A stretch of DNA of 64,000 nucleotides from Oscillospiraceae bacterium (lineage in GTDB: Bacteria > Bacillota > Clostridia > Oscillospirales > CAG-272), in NCBI GenBank assembly GCA_015064725.1, contig SVRQ01000007.1, forward strand, positions 19,460 through 83,459, written 5' to 3'. Each line of letters opens with the position of its first letter. Position 1 is the first letter of the stretch. Position numbers and translations under genes: made by a program. Shown here in pieces: positions 8,732 to 17,041 of this stretch. The notes beneath the pieces are model-generated. The model was not told the DNA's origin. It searched no databases and was given only the letters and a program-made list of their open reading frames with translations.

Positions 8732-10030
8732 TCAGTCGTTGACCAATCCGAAGGAGGCGAAGTATTCGTCTATACTCTCGACCGTATCCTCACGTCTCGA
8801 TTTTTCGGCCGCAAAGCCGATAAGATGGTTTCTGACGGAAATATCGATATCTGCCGCACAAAAGCCGCTGTAATTTCCGCTTAAATAATCGTAAAGCTCG
8901 CAGATGAGGCCTCCATCGCCTCCGCCGTGACCGCTCAAAATGCTTCCGTCACTTGAAGTTATCGGTATCTCGGTACTCTTGCTATCATCAAAGGTGTATA
9001 CGTTTATCTTATCGCTATCCATATAAGCAAAGAGTTCGCCCTTAGTGCCGAAGATTCTGATATATCTGCCGCCTTTATTAAACGCATTCATAGTGAGCGT
9101 TACGTTCGCACCGCTCTTGAACTGCATATTGACGGTCTGATGGTCGACGACATCGTTGTTGGCATGATAAACACACAGCCCGTAATCGGTGGTCTTCAGC
9201 GCTGTCATAACCTCTTGGTCCGTCGGTATATCCGCCTTGGAGATACCGCGCGTGCAGGCGGGCCTGAACCAGGTGTTGTCCTTGCTCTCGTAATAAAGCT
9301 TTCTGCAGTTATACGGACAGCTATCCTCTATCGGACAATTGCCGTCAATGCATCTTTTCGGTGCGCCTTCGGGCGCATATTTGGGCGTAAAGTACGTGAG
9401 CTTTCCGAATGACTGTATCTTATCGCAAGGCTCGTCTAAAAGCCACTGCAGAATATCCAAGTCGTGACAGCATTTGGCAAGAAGCATGGGCGATGTTTCC
9501 TTTTCGCTGTGCCAGTTACCGCGGACATAGCTGTGGCTTTGATGCACGTTTCCCACTCCCTCAACGTGAAGAACGGACATAATGTCACCTATCGTGCCAT
9601 CCATTATTATTTTTTTGACCTTCTTAAAAAAGAGCGTATACCTCAAAACGTGACAAACGAGGATCTTCACGCCTTTTTTCTCTGCCGCCAAAAGAATATC
9701 CGCACACTCCTTCGGAGTCGGTGCCACAGGCTTTTCAAGAAGAATATCGTAGCCGAGCTCGATGGATTTCATAGCAGGTGCATAATGCATTTCGTCCATC
9801 GTAGAGATGACCGCAATATCTGCCATTTTAGGTCTTGAGAGTATTTCCTCCCAGCCGTTAAAGCACATATCGTCAGGTATGCCGTGCTTGTTTTTGATAT
9901 TATTTCTTCTGTTTTCAATAGGCTCCGCCACACCAACAACCTTAAACTTATCCTTCAACGCAAGCATTTTGTTTGTGTAAGTTGTGCCTCTGATCCCTGC
10001 TCCTATCAAAATTACCGAATATTTCTTCAT
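8732..10030 (-). CDS. Gfo/Idh/MocA family NAD(P)-dependent oxidoreductase
   Basis: A 432-residue protein. The Rossmann dinucleotide site GAGIRG is at residues 10-15, the family EKP motif is at 99-101 (LLEKPVAP), and the C-terminal domain contains the conserved pair in KCCHDLDILQW (His189, Asp190) expected near the substrate. These enzymes oxidise or epimerise sugars, inositols and their glycosides. An insertion holds four cysteines (C227, C232, C238, C242), which look like a metal-binding cluster. ATG at 10030 is supported by AAGGAGA; the longer frame to 10063 has no such site. It is divergent from an AraC regulator that probably controls it. Confidence 0.9.
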   Translation of the reverse strand: MKKYSVILIGAGIRGTTYTNKMLALKDKFKVVGVAEPIENRRNNIKNKHGIPDDMCFNGWEEILSRPKMADIAVISTMDEMHYAPAMKSIELGYDILLEKPVAPTPKECADILLAAEKKGVKILVCHVLRYTLFFKKVKKIIMDGTIGDIMSVLHVEGVGNVHQSHSYVRGNWHSEKETSPMLLAKCCHDLDILQWLLDEPCDKIQSFGKLTYFTPKYAPEGAPKRCIDGNCPIEDSCPYNCRKLYYESKDNTWFRPACTRGISKADIPTDQEVMTALKTTDYGLCVYHANNDVVDHQTVNMQFKSGANVTLTMNAFNKGGRYIRIFGTKGELFAYMDSDKINVYTFDDSKSTEIPITSSDGSILSGHGGGDGGLICELYDYLSGNYSGFCAADIDISVRNHLIGFAAEKSRREDTVESIDEYFASFGLVND

Positions 10031-10142
10031 AAATATCTCTCCTTGCCATTGATTTTTGTTCATGTTTATTTTATCATAATATTATACATAATAAAAGGAT
10101 AAATATGCTGTTTTTTAGCACATTATTGATTTTGGAGATAAA

Positions 10143-10952
10143 ATGGAAAGCATAACGAAGGAACTTACGAAAGTCAAGTACAGTGCCGCGGCAGTAAAGA
10201 CGCTGCACTTTTACATAGAGCCGAACTCCTCCTGTTTTAGGATGCACTGGCACGACCAATTGGAGATCATTCGTGTAAAAAGGGGCAGTATGACCGTGTT
10301 ATTCGGCGGCAGCTCCGATTGCCTGAATCAGGGCGAGATGAGCGTTTTTTTGCCTCGGACTGTCCACAAGGGCTATACGACAGACTCATTCGTTGAATAC
10401 GATGTTATTATGTTTGACGTCAGAAGCTTTTATAACGAATCCGCCGTCTGCCGCAATAAGCTCCCACAGATATATAACGGCAATGCAAAATTCGAAACGA
10501 TCATTTCAAAAGGAGAGACTCTGCGCTGTGCAGACGAAATATGTGCCGCCGAGGATTCCGACTCTCTTAAGATGACCTCACTCGTTTACGAGCTTTTATA
10601 TCTGTTGTTCGAGTATCACTTAACAGAGCTTCACACCGAGTTAAAGAGCAGTGTTATGAAGATCATAGACTATATGGAAGAAAACTTCGCACTCGATCTG
10701 AACACCGAAACGCTATGTCGAAAATTCAGCTACAGTACCGGGCATTTTTGCAGAAAATTCAAGCTTGCGACGGGCGTTACACCTATGACCTATCTTAAAA
10801 TTTACCGCTTGGAGCAAGCACTTCAAAAGCTAAAGGAAGGGAATCAAAGCATAGGCGAGATCGCCGCACTGTGCGGTTATTCCGATGCCAATTATTTTAC
10901 AAGGTGCTTCAAAGCACATTACGGCGTACCTCCGAGATATTATAAAAAGTAA
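10143..10952 (+). CDS. AraC family transcriptional regulator
   Basis: A 269-residue protein. The N-terminal half has a cupin-like ligand domain (FRMHWHDQLEIIRVKRGSM near residues 22-43). The C-terminal ~100 residues hold two helix-turn-helix motifs, including 'IGEIAALCGYSDANYFTRCF' and the terminal FKAHYGVPPRYYKK, the AraC/XylS signature. GGAGAT precedes ATG at 10143. The gene is divergent from the Gfo/Idh/MocA gene with a 112-base shared upstream region, so it most likely senses a sugar-type effector and controls that oxidoreductase. Its stop lies at the edge of repeat family A copy 2. Confidence 0.92.
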   Translation: MESITKELTKVKYSAAAVKTLHFYIEPNSSCFRMHWHDQLEIIRVKRGSMTVLFGGSSDCLNQGEMSVFLPRTVHKGYTTDSFVEYDVIMFDVRSFYNESAVCRNKLPQIYNGNAKFETIISKGETLRCADEICAAEDSDSLKMTSLVYELLYLLFEYHLTELHTELKSSVMKIIDYMEENFALDLNTETLCRKFSYSTGHFCRKFKLATGVTPMTYLKIYRLEQALQKLKEGNQSIGEIAALCGYSDANYFTRCFKAHYGVPPRYYKK

Positions 10953-11185
10953 AAGATCGGCGGGATATGCGTAGTGCCATTAAGGAGACTACGCAACCGA
11001 GTTTGCCCGAGGCAAGCGAAAACTTCACTAAATTCGCATTTGTGGCTACAAAAGCAGTGTTTGCAAATAAAAAAGGACGATGAGTTTTTACAACTCTTCG
11101 TCCTTTTTTTGTCGGGAGGGAACGTACTTTATTTAATTTCAAAAAATGTCCTTAAGGGTACTACGCATATTCTGCGGATTTTTTT
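10951..11185. repeat. Inverted-repeat-ended element, family A, copy 2
   Basis: A second copy of the 8500-8730 element, same orientation. Its right end, GTCCTTAAGGGTACTACGCA followed by TATTCTGCGGATTTT (from 11149), is the clean inverted match of the left end of copy 1. The central hairpin GGACGATGAGTT with AACTCTTCGTCC ends in T7 (11076-11110). It separates the convergent 3' ends of the AraC and ADP-ribosylglycohydrolase genes. A ~150 bp core is nearly identical between copies. Confidence 0.75.
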
Positions 11186-11208
11186 GTTGGTAACATAGGA
11201 GAGCGTTA

Positions 11209-12591
11209 TTAAAGAAGCTCTTCGGGCATATGACCCATTGTTTTATCAACGAGTTTTTCGATGGGGGATCTGTCTGCCCACATGATCGTTGTATCGAGTA
11301 TGCCGTGTGTGGGTTTCTTCCAATACTCATCTATACCGGCGGAACCGTTGCGGATACCGATGATAGAGCCAACTGTTGCACCGTTGCAGTCTGTATCGAA
11401 GCCTGTTTCAACGGACATACAAATGGACTTACCGAAATCACCTTCGCCGTAGAGCAAGGAGGCAACAACGATGAGCGCATTGGAGATAGTGTGGCACCAG
11501 TCGTGATCGTCAAGATCGTCCCATTCTGCGTGGATGTCTGCGAAAGCGTCCTCGCGTGTAACGCCTGCGTCGAATCTTTCAACAAGGCGAACGATGGATT
11601 CGTAAAGTCTGGACGTTGCGGGGATCTGGGCAAGACCGCCGTAGATGATATCTTTAATATCGTCTGTAACGGCAGCGCAAGCGATCATTGCAGCAACGAA
11701 CATTTCACCGTAGATACCGTTTTTAACGTGTGAAATAGAGGCATCTCTGAATGCCATTTCAGCGGCAAGCTCGGGGTTGCCGGGGTTGATGTAACCGAAA
11801 TAGTCACCGCGTATCTGCGCGCCGATCCATTCACGGTAGGGGTTCTTGTAAACTGCTGAGATAGGCGGCTGGTAACCTCTTAGGTAGTTGAGGTATGCAA
11901 CTCTTTCCGCTGTGCAGTATGAGGTTTTGGGCTGTCTTTCAACCCAAAGGTCCATAACATTCTTGGGTGTGAAGTCTCTGCCGAATTTTCTTATAAGGAT
12001 CTGCGCGAGAACAACGTAGTTTGTGTCGTCATCCCACGGAGCGTATTCGATAGTGTCGGCAAAGAGTCTTGTTTTAAGCTTGAATTCGTATTTTTCCGCA
12101 ACTTCATCCGTAACGTCCGTGCTGTAGATGTAACGGTGCATAGGCCAGTTGCCGGATTCCTTGAGGAAGGGGATGAGCTCGTTGCTCTTCATACCTTCAA
12201 CTGTTTTGCCGAGCAAGCAGCCGCATATTCTGCCGTACCAAGCACCGGATATCTTTTCCTTGAGTGCTTCTTTGTCCGCAGGCATAGTCATTTTGAATTC
12301 ATAGGGCTTGCGAAGCTCCTTGATCTCGTCAAGAGTGGAGGGCTCGTTGTATTTGTAGCCTTCTTTTGTTTCAGCGTGTTTAATGATGTCGTACAAAACG
12401 TTGGCAATATCGACTTTGTGGCGGTCGTGTTCGAGGTTATGAACAGCCATAAAGACATCCTTGTACTTTTCGATATCAAGACCTTCTTCGATGGACTGCT
12501 GGTATTCTATTGCGAGCTGTTTGCAATATGTATCCCAAGAGCTTATTTCTTCAAAATCGGGAGTGATATCATACTTTTCGTTATAAGACAT
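11209..12591 (-). CDS. ADP-ribosylglycohydrolase family protein
   Basis: A 460-residue protein of the DraG/ARH fold. An N-terminal extension of about 105 residues precedes 'GAWYGRICGCLLGKTVEGM', the first metal-site region of the fold. Further acidic metal ligands are in APWDDDTNYV (near residue 190) and ETGFDTDCNGAT (near 395). The family removes ADP-ribose from proteins or hydrolyses related N-glycosides. Many long bacterial members next to sugar enzymes have unknown substrates, and the neighbouring oxidoreductase and AraC gene suggest a carbohydrate or nucleoside role here. AAGGAGA lies 8 bases before ATG at 12591. Two promoter-like sites lie upstream. Confidence 0.88.
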   Translation of the reverse strand: MSYNEKYDITPDFEEISSWDTYCKQLAIEYQQSIEEGLDIEKYKDVFMAVHNLEHDRHKVDIANVLYDIIKHAETKEGYKYNEPSTLDEIKELRKPYEFKMTMPADKEALKEKISGAWYGRICGCLLGKTVEGMKSNELIPFLKESGNWPMHRYIYSTDVTDEVAEKYEFKLKTRLFADTIEYAPWDDDTNYVVLAQILIRKFGRDFTPKNVMDLWVERQPKTSYCTAERVAYLNYLRGYQPPISAVYKNPYREWIGAQIRGDYFGYINPGNPELAAEMAFRDASISHVKNGIYGEMFVAAMIACAAVTDDIKDIIYGGLAQIPATSRLYESIVRLVERFDAGVTREDAFADIHAEWDDLDDHDWCHTISNALIVVASLLYGEGDFGKSICMSVETGFDTDCNGATVGSIIGIRNGSAGIDEYWKKPTHGILDTTIMWADRSPIEKLVDKTMGHMPEELL

Positions 12592-12632
12592 ATTAAGGTT
12601 CTCCTTTTCACCATTTTAAATGGTTATTTAAA

Positions 12633-12785
12633 AGTATAGCAAAAAAAGTTGTTTTGTCAATAAAAAAACAAAAGAATATTGATACTTTTTATGAAAAAAA
12701 TGTAAATTTTTTTGATAATTTGAAGAAAAGTATCGATCAAATACTATACGACATAATTTTATCACACTTCTAGTTTACTTGTCAA
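12633..12785 (-). promoter_or_regulatory. Tandem promoters and inverted repeat upstream of the ADP-ribosylglycohydrolase gene
   Basis: On the minus strand a proximal promoter TTGACA-N16-TATACT spans 12660-12633, and a distal TTGACA-N18-TAAAAT spans 12785-12756. Between them AGTAT and ATACT (12729-12745) form a short inverted repeat, and a related ATAC/GTAT sequence recurs nearby. The whole region is very AT-rich and holds no gene. This suggests regulated transcription from two start points. Confidence 0.55.
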
Positions 12786-12840
12786 CATTGTACGAAAAAA
12801 TATAAAAAATAATGATTTCTATATAGTATTTATACAATGC

Positions 12841-12875
12841 AAAAAAGCATCCGATGCCAATTTCGGATGCTTTTT
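12841..12875. terminator. Terminator, mainly for the lipoprotein gene
   Basis: A 13 bp stem (AAAAAGCATCCGA at 12842-12854 with its complement at 12863-12875). On the minus strand it ends in a T run just after the stop of the gene at 12884. Confidence 0.85.
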
Positions 12876-12883
12876 GCGTATTA

Positions 12884-13747
12884 TCAAGGATTATTTTCCG
12901 TTTCGTTGTTGACTTCTTCGGAAGTCTGTTCTGCGGATTCCGCAGTTTCTTCGGGGGGTATTTGTTCTTCCTCTTTTACTGTGGCGGAAGCATACAGCTT
13001 CTTGCGCAAGAAGAAATATACTATCGCGCCGACGGGGATAGAGAGGTTGAATATGAGTGCGCCCGTTTCATAGATCTGAAGATAACTGTATGAGAAGAGC
13101 ATAGCGGCAACTCTTGCTTTGAAGTTGATGTCTGTGTTGTTTAAAGTGACAGTGAAAGCAACGACTCCGCAAAGAATAATGATTATCCATAGGGGTTTAT
13201 ACTTCATTTTGTGCTTACAACAATCAATGAGCGCGAATATTATAAATGCGATGCAAACAGCGGAGAAGAGAAGTATGAGTATCTGAAAAGCGTTTGAACC
13301 TTTGATAGATGTTATCGTTCCCGTATAGGAGGGATTAAGGTCTTCTTCGGACGTTATATTAAAGTTATAAAGTCCTTCGTATCCTTCAACCTCCATAGCC
13401 CTTACCTCAAAGTTGCCTACGTTGGTCTTCATCGTAAATATCGCTTCATAGTAGGACAAACCGTTGTCTATGCCGGAATTAAATCCCGTTTGCGTAAGAG
13501 TGTAAGTGTTTACGCCGCTGATATATTCGCAAATAATGGGGAACGCTTTTGCAAAAGCATCCTCGTCCATTTCTGCGGCAAGCACATTTCTTGCGGCGGG
13601 CGCATCTTCCGAAATAGCCGCATCCAAAAATATTTGGCACTGCGCTTTTATTTCGTTTCCTTGCTCCGTTTCAAGCTCGCAGGAGGCAAGGGAAAAGCAA
13701 AGCAACAGAATGAAAAAAACAGCGAGTATTTTTTTTATATTCTTCAT
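12884..13747 (-). CDS. Lipoprotein with membrane-spanning C-terminal half, unknown function
   Basis: A 287-residue protein. A signal peptide ends in the lipobox SLASC, so the lipidated residue is Cys23. An outer domain of about 130 residues follows (helical start, then beta-rich, resembling small DUF4878/NTF2-like lipoprotein domains, though I cannot assign it). Four hydrophobic helices come next at about 155-178, 185-205, 217-230 and 232-250, then an acidic Glu-rich tail. It is the last gene of a minus-strand operon with the MFS transporter and the GDPD phosphodiesterase, 11 bases behind the latter. Function unknown. Confidence 0.78.
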   Translation of the reverse strand: MKNIKKILAVFFILLLCFSLASCELETEQGNEIKAQCQIFLDAAISEDAPAARNVLAAEMDEDAFAKAFPIICEYISGVNTYTLTQTGFNSGIDNGLSYYEAIFTMKTNVGNFEVRAMEVEGYEGLYNFNITSEEDLNPSYTGTITSIKGSNAFQILILLFSAVCIAFIIFALIDCCKHKMKYKPLWIIIILCGVVAFTVTLNNTDINFKARVAAMLFSYSYLQIYETGALIFNLSIPVGAIVYFFLRKKLYASATVKEEEQIPPEETAESAEQTSEEVNNETENNP

Positions 13748-13758
13748 AGTGTTTCCTT

Positions 13759-14574
13759 TCAGGGTCTTATGTTTTCAAATATTATGGCTTTGAATTTTCC
13801 TTCTGCGTTTTTCTTGTCCTCTTCGCTGCGGATGGTCCACGCGACGGGATAGCCGCCGAGCGCGCGTGACACCTTGAAAGAAGGCTCTTTCCTTCCGTTT
13901 ACGTCATAAGCTATAAAGTTGGGACGTGCGAGGAAAGAAAGAAGCATATTGGTAAGGAGAAAATCCTTTGCTTTCTGTGCAAAATTTTTTCCGTTTTTCA
14001 TTTTGCAGGAGAGCTGACCGCGAACGGAGGACGGCACGTTTTTGCGCCACCACTTAACGTAAAAGGGGTTGAAGGATTCCATACACCATTTGCCGTTATA
14101 GCTTTCGAGCATTTTTGCGGTAAGCTTGCAAACGCGGGTATCTTTTACCTTTGTTCCTTTTATTTCTATTATAAGCGGCGCTCTGCCGTTTATAATAGAA
14201 AGCGTTTCTTCAAGTGAGGGAATATGCTCTTGCGTTCCTGCGAGCGTAAGCGCTTGCAGCTCTGCAAGAGTTTTTTCCTCAACTCCCTCTTTGATGCCGC
14301 ACATACGCTCAAGCGTGTCATCGTGGAAAACCACAAGCTTTTCGTCCGCAGTAATGTGAACGTCAAACTCTATGCCGTAGCCGTGCTTGCAGGCAAGGTC
14401 AAATGCCGCAAGAGAGTTTTCCGGCACACCGCCGCCGTGAAGACCGCGGTGTGCGAAGGATTTTTGATCTGCAAAAAATTCTTCCGTTTTTTTGCTTTTT
14501 TTCGGGAAAATAAGAAAGATATAAAGCAACGTGAGAAAAACGAGCATTCCCGCTATAATATAAAGGAAGATCAT
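13759..14574 (-). CDS. Glycerophosphodiester phosphodiesterase (GDPD family)
   Basis: A 271-residue enzyme with an N-terminal membrane helix (residues 3-22). The catalytic pattern of the TIM-barrel GDPD family is complete: AHRG (acid-base His), PENS, EFDVH (metal Glu and Asp), VFHDD (second His) and IEIKG (metal Glu). It hydrolyses glycerophosphodiesters to glycerol-3-phosphate plus an alcohol, here probably at the membrane surface. Its ATG overlaps the stop of the MFS gene by 4 bases (ATGA), so the two are co-translated, and the transporter may move a related compound. Confidence 0.92.
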   Translation of the reverse strand: MIFLYIIAGMLVFLTLLYIFLIFPKKSKKTEEFFADQKSFAHRGLHGGGVPENSLAAFDLACKHGYGIEFDVHITADEKLVVFHDDTLERMCGIKEGVEEKTLAELQALTLAGTQEHIPSLEETLSIINGRAPLIIEIKGTKVKDTRVCKLTAKMLESYNGKWCMESFNPFYVKWWRKNVPSSVRGQLSCKMKNGKNFAQKAKDFLLTNMLLSFLARPNFIAYDVNGRKEPSFKVSRALGGYPVAWTIRSEEDKKNAEGKFKAIIFENIRP

Positions 14575-16088
14575 TTTTTAGCCTCCGCTTTTTCGGGTGC
14601 GGAATCTCCGTGCTTAACGAAGAGCATCGTAAAGAATGCGAGGAAGACGAATATAGTTGCGTAGATGAAAAGGGAAGTCATCTTTATATCCATAAAGAAG
14701 CCGCTGAAGATGGGGGTAATAGTCTGCGCCGCCATACTTGCCGTATAGTAAAAGCCTGTATATTTACCTACGTCACCGCCGCGGGAAAGCTCAACGACCA
14801 TAGGATAGGAGTTTACGCTGATCGTTGCCCAGCCCACACCCGCCATTGTGAAGAGGATGTTCATTACGAGCATAGAAGAGCCGCTTCTCATAAACGATGC
14901 AATGAGAAATGCTGTGCCGAGGAGGATGATACCGCCCATAAGGGTTTTCTTTCTGCCGATCTTGGAAGAGATTATACCTATAGGAAGATAAGCAACTATC
15001 GCCGCCGCACTCGCTATTGTAAGCGTCATATTGTAGTCAAGACCGAGGACTGCGGAGGCATAGATGGAATATTTGCTTGTTACCGCGTTGTAGCCCATAA
15101 ACCAGAGGACTACGGATGCGAGGATGAGGAAGAGGGAAGCAATCTCTTTCTTTGAAAGCTTGCGGGAGCCGCTTTGCGCGTCCTCGTCCGAAACTTCATC
15201 TATTCCGAGGCGTGCGCTTTCTTCCTGCATTTCGCGGGCGAACTTGGGCTCGTTTACCGTAAACTTGAAGACGATAAGGGAGATGAGCATTATTGCAACG
15301 ACAACGGTAAAGAACGGGGTATAGCTCATAAGCGCGTTTTCGCTCTTGCCCGTGCCGAATACCATACCGAGTATGAGCACGATGATGCCGCCGAGCGCAC
15401 CCATAAGATTTATTACGGCGTTAGCCTTGGAGCGCAGCGGTTTTATCGTTACGTCGGGCATAAGGGCAACAGCGGGGGAACGGAAGGTTGCCATAGAAAT
15501 AAGCGTGAGGAAAAGCACCGCCATAAAAATGATGAGCGCGGAGGGGTTTTCTCTTGTTGTTTTTTGCGCGTAAGCCTGGCGCGCGGGAACGACGTAATTT
15601 GTGTAATCCGCGTTTATACCGCCGTTTTCATCGTACATAGGAATAGCGGCAAAAGCTTCCTTGGAGAATTTGTCCTGTATTACAACGGTTTCGCCCGTAT
15701 CCGTTGTCTTTATGGTAAGGTCTGCATCATAGAGGACGGACTGCGCACCGGCGGAGGTGGGCGCAACGGACTCTATTTTTGCAAGCTGTGCGTTGTCCGC
15801 AAAGCTCATGCAGATAAATACCGCACAGGCAACTACCGTGCCGATAAGGATGAACGGAGTGCGTTTGCCTTTTTTGCTTTTGCATTTGTCGGAAAGAGCG
15901 CCGAAAAGCGGGAGCATAAAGAGCGCAAGAATGTTATCCAGCGCCATTATCGCGCCGGAGATCGTTTGGCTCAGACCAAATTTGTCCGTGAGTATTTTGG
16001 GGATGATGGTATCGTAAGCCTGCCAAAACGTGCAGATAAGGAAGAAGGCGAAGCCTACGAAAAAGGTGCGCTTGTAGTTCAGTTTCAT
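14571..16088 (-). CDS. MFS transporter, sugar (GPH/SLC45-like) type
   Basis: A 505-residue protein with about 12 membrane helices. The loop after helix 2 reads 'GALSDKCKSKKGKRTPFIL', the signature arrangement of glycoside/sugar cation symporters with RTPFI. An extracytoplasmic insertion of about 75 residues lies between helices 3 and 4, longer than usual. A strong ribosome site (AGGAGGACAGT) precedes the ATG. It heads an operon with the GDPD enzyme and the lipoprotein. Substrate unproven: a sugar, or a glycerophosphodiester released from lipids, given its partner. Confidence 0.87.
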   Translation of the reverse strand: MKLNYKRTFFVGFAFFLICTFWQAYDTIIPKILTDKFGLSQTISGAIMALDNILALFMLPLFGALSDKCKSKKGKRTPFILIGTVVACAVFICMSFADNAQLAKIESVAPTSAGAQSVLYDADLTIKTTDTGETVVIQDKFSKEAFAAIPMYDENGGINADYTNYVVPARQAYAQKTTRENPSALIIFMAVLFLTLISMATFRSPAVALMPDVTIKPLRSKANAVINLMGALGGIIVLILGMVFGTGKSENALMSYTPFFTVVVAIMLISLIVFKFTVNEPKFAREMQEESARLGIDEVSDEDAQSGSRKLSKKEIASLFLILASVVLWFMGYNAVTSKYSIYASAVLGLDYNMTLTIASAAAIVAYLPIGIISSKIGRKKTLMGGIILLGTAFLIASFMRSGSSMLVMNILFTMAGVGWATISVNSYPMVVELSRGGDVGKYTGFYYTASMAAQTITPIFSGFFMDIKMTSLFIYATIFVFLAFFTMLFVKHGDSAPEKAEAKK

Positions 16089-16121
16089 ACTGTCCTCCTG
16101 ATTTGTTGTATGTTTGATACT

Positions 16122-16151
16122 ATTTTAACACATTTTGAGAGCATATTGCAA
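16122..16151 (-). promoter_or_regulatory. Promoter of the MFS-GDPD-lipoprotein operon
   Basis: On the minus strand TTGCAA (16151-16146) and TAAAAT (16127-16122) with an 18-base spacer, 34 bases before the start codon. Confidence 0.6.
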
Positions 16152-16181
16152 GAGGAAGACGTATATATTGAAAATTTATAA

Positions 16182-16412
16182 TTATTTTTGATATTTTGGC
16201 AAAAATTCGCTTCCCGTTATAAGATAGTGGATGGAAACATCAAAATAATCGGAGAGAAGTATGAGCATTTGTATATCGGGGCAGCGTTTGCCGTTTTCGT
16301 AATAGGAGAGTGCTTCTCGGCTTATGTTGAGGTCGAGAGCGACCTTTTGCTGGGTGAGCCCTTTTTGTATGCGTATCTCTTTAAGACCTTTCATTTCGAT
16401 GTTTTTTTCCAT
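16182..16412 (-). CDS. XRE family (Cro/CI-type) transcriptional regulator
   Basis: Seventy-six residues, nearly all one helix-turn-helix domain: 'GLKEIRIQKGLTQQKVALDL' then ISREALSYYENGKRCPD, the canonical lambda-repressor-like pattern. No sensor domain. A second Met at residue 7 could also be the start; AAAGGG precedes the first. It faces away from the operon of three small membrane proteins, whose promoter carries two palindromes, and is a candidate repressor of that operon and of itself. Confidence 0.88.
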   Translation of the reverse strand: MEKNIEMKGLKEIRIQKGLTQQKVALDLNISREALSYYENGKRCPDIQMLILLSDYFDVSIHYLITGSEFLPKYQK

Positions 16413-16481
16413 TTTAAACCCTTTCTTTTGTCGAATTTATTTTGTTTTTGATAAATAAAAAAGAATTTTGTAAATTTTCTA

Positions 16482-16531
16482 TTGACAATATTGTAACAAT
16501 TTGTTACTATTTATTCGTAACAGTTTGTTAC
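16482..16531 (+). promoter_or_regulatory. Promoter with two palindromic operators
   Basis: TTGACA (16482-16487), 17-base spacer, TACTAT (16505-16510). Two 15 bp near-identical palindromes overlap the core promoter: GTAACAATTTGTTAC (16493-16507) and GTAACAGTTTGTTAC (16517-16531), set 24 bases apart. The arms GTAACA/TGTTAC are perfect. This is the layout of a repressor binding as two dimers. Confidence 0.82.
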
Positions 16532-16538
16532 AATAAAA

Positions 16539-16665
16539 GGTTAGGTATAAATACAATGTAAAAAAGGCTGAGATTGAAAGAGGGCGGTCGCTAAGGCCTA
16601 ACGTATCTTTCACGCTAATATTCAAGTACATATGCGGTAAAACCGCTTTGTAATATATTATTTAA
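16539..16665 (+). promoter_or_regulatory. Structured 5' leader, possible pseudoknot
   Basis: Two helices can pair in a crossed order: GTTAGG (16540-16545) with CCTAAC (16597-16602), and TGAAAGA (16575-16581) with TCTTTCA (16606-16612). That is an H-type pseudoknot. A GCGGT-AAA-ACCGC hairpin (16634-16646) followed by T-rich sequence comes next, about 20 bases before the ribosome site. It could be a regulatory RNA, but I cannot match it to a named riboswitch class. Confidence 0.4.
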
Positions 16666-16679
16666 AGGAGATTTAAAAA

Positions 16680-17000
16680 ATGACAGCAAAAGCAAAAGTT
16701 TTTTCAAGTTTTGTTATGAGCATCGTTGCTATCGTGTTCGGTTGCCTTCCCGGTATGTTTTCCGTCATCGCGCTTCCGATTGCAATAGTTGCGCTCATCT
16801 TTTCCATCACGGGCGGCAAGGCTATGAAAGCAAACGGAGAAGAGTATGGCTTTATCACTCCTTCTCTTATTCTTGGCATTATTGCAACGTCCTTCACGGC
16901 AATCACGTTCTTTACTTGCGGTATCTGCCTTGCGTGCAATTTCTATAAGAGCGTTACGTCTTTCAGTTCGCTTTTTGATATTGCAGACCTTTTGTCTTAA
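16680..17000 (+). CDS. Small membrane protein, DUF4190-like, paralog 1
   Basis: A 106-residue protein with two or three hydrophobic segments: helix 1 about residues 9-41, a short polar loop with a GGK motif, and helix 2 about 58-85 ending in FFTCGICLACN. The plan of two helices with a conserved 'LILGIIATSFTAITFFTCGI' second segment matches DUF4190-type proteins. AAAGGAG precedes the ATG. It is the first of three tandem homologs at 16680, 17042 and 17435 and the most diverged. Function unknown. The operator-controlled promoter suggests an induced membrane response. Confidence 0.82.
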   Translation: MTAKAKVFSSFVMSIVAIVFGCLPGMFSVIALPIAIVALIFSITGGKAMKANGEEYGFITPSLILGIIATSFTAITFFTCGICLACNFYKSVTSFSSLFDIADLLS

Positions 17001-17041
17001 CAACAATTTTAGTTTTAACAATTTGAAAGGAATTATTAAAA

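Noticed and set aside
16560..16620. CTGAGA near 16568 suggested a TPP riboswitch
   Set aside because: The conserved ACCTGAT and CCAGCGTAGGGA parts of the TPP aptamer are absent and the downstream genes are unrelated to thiamine.
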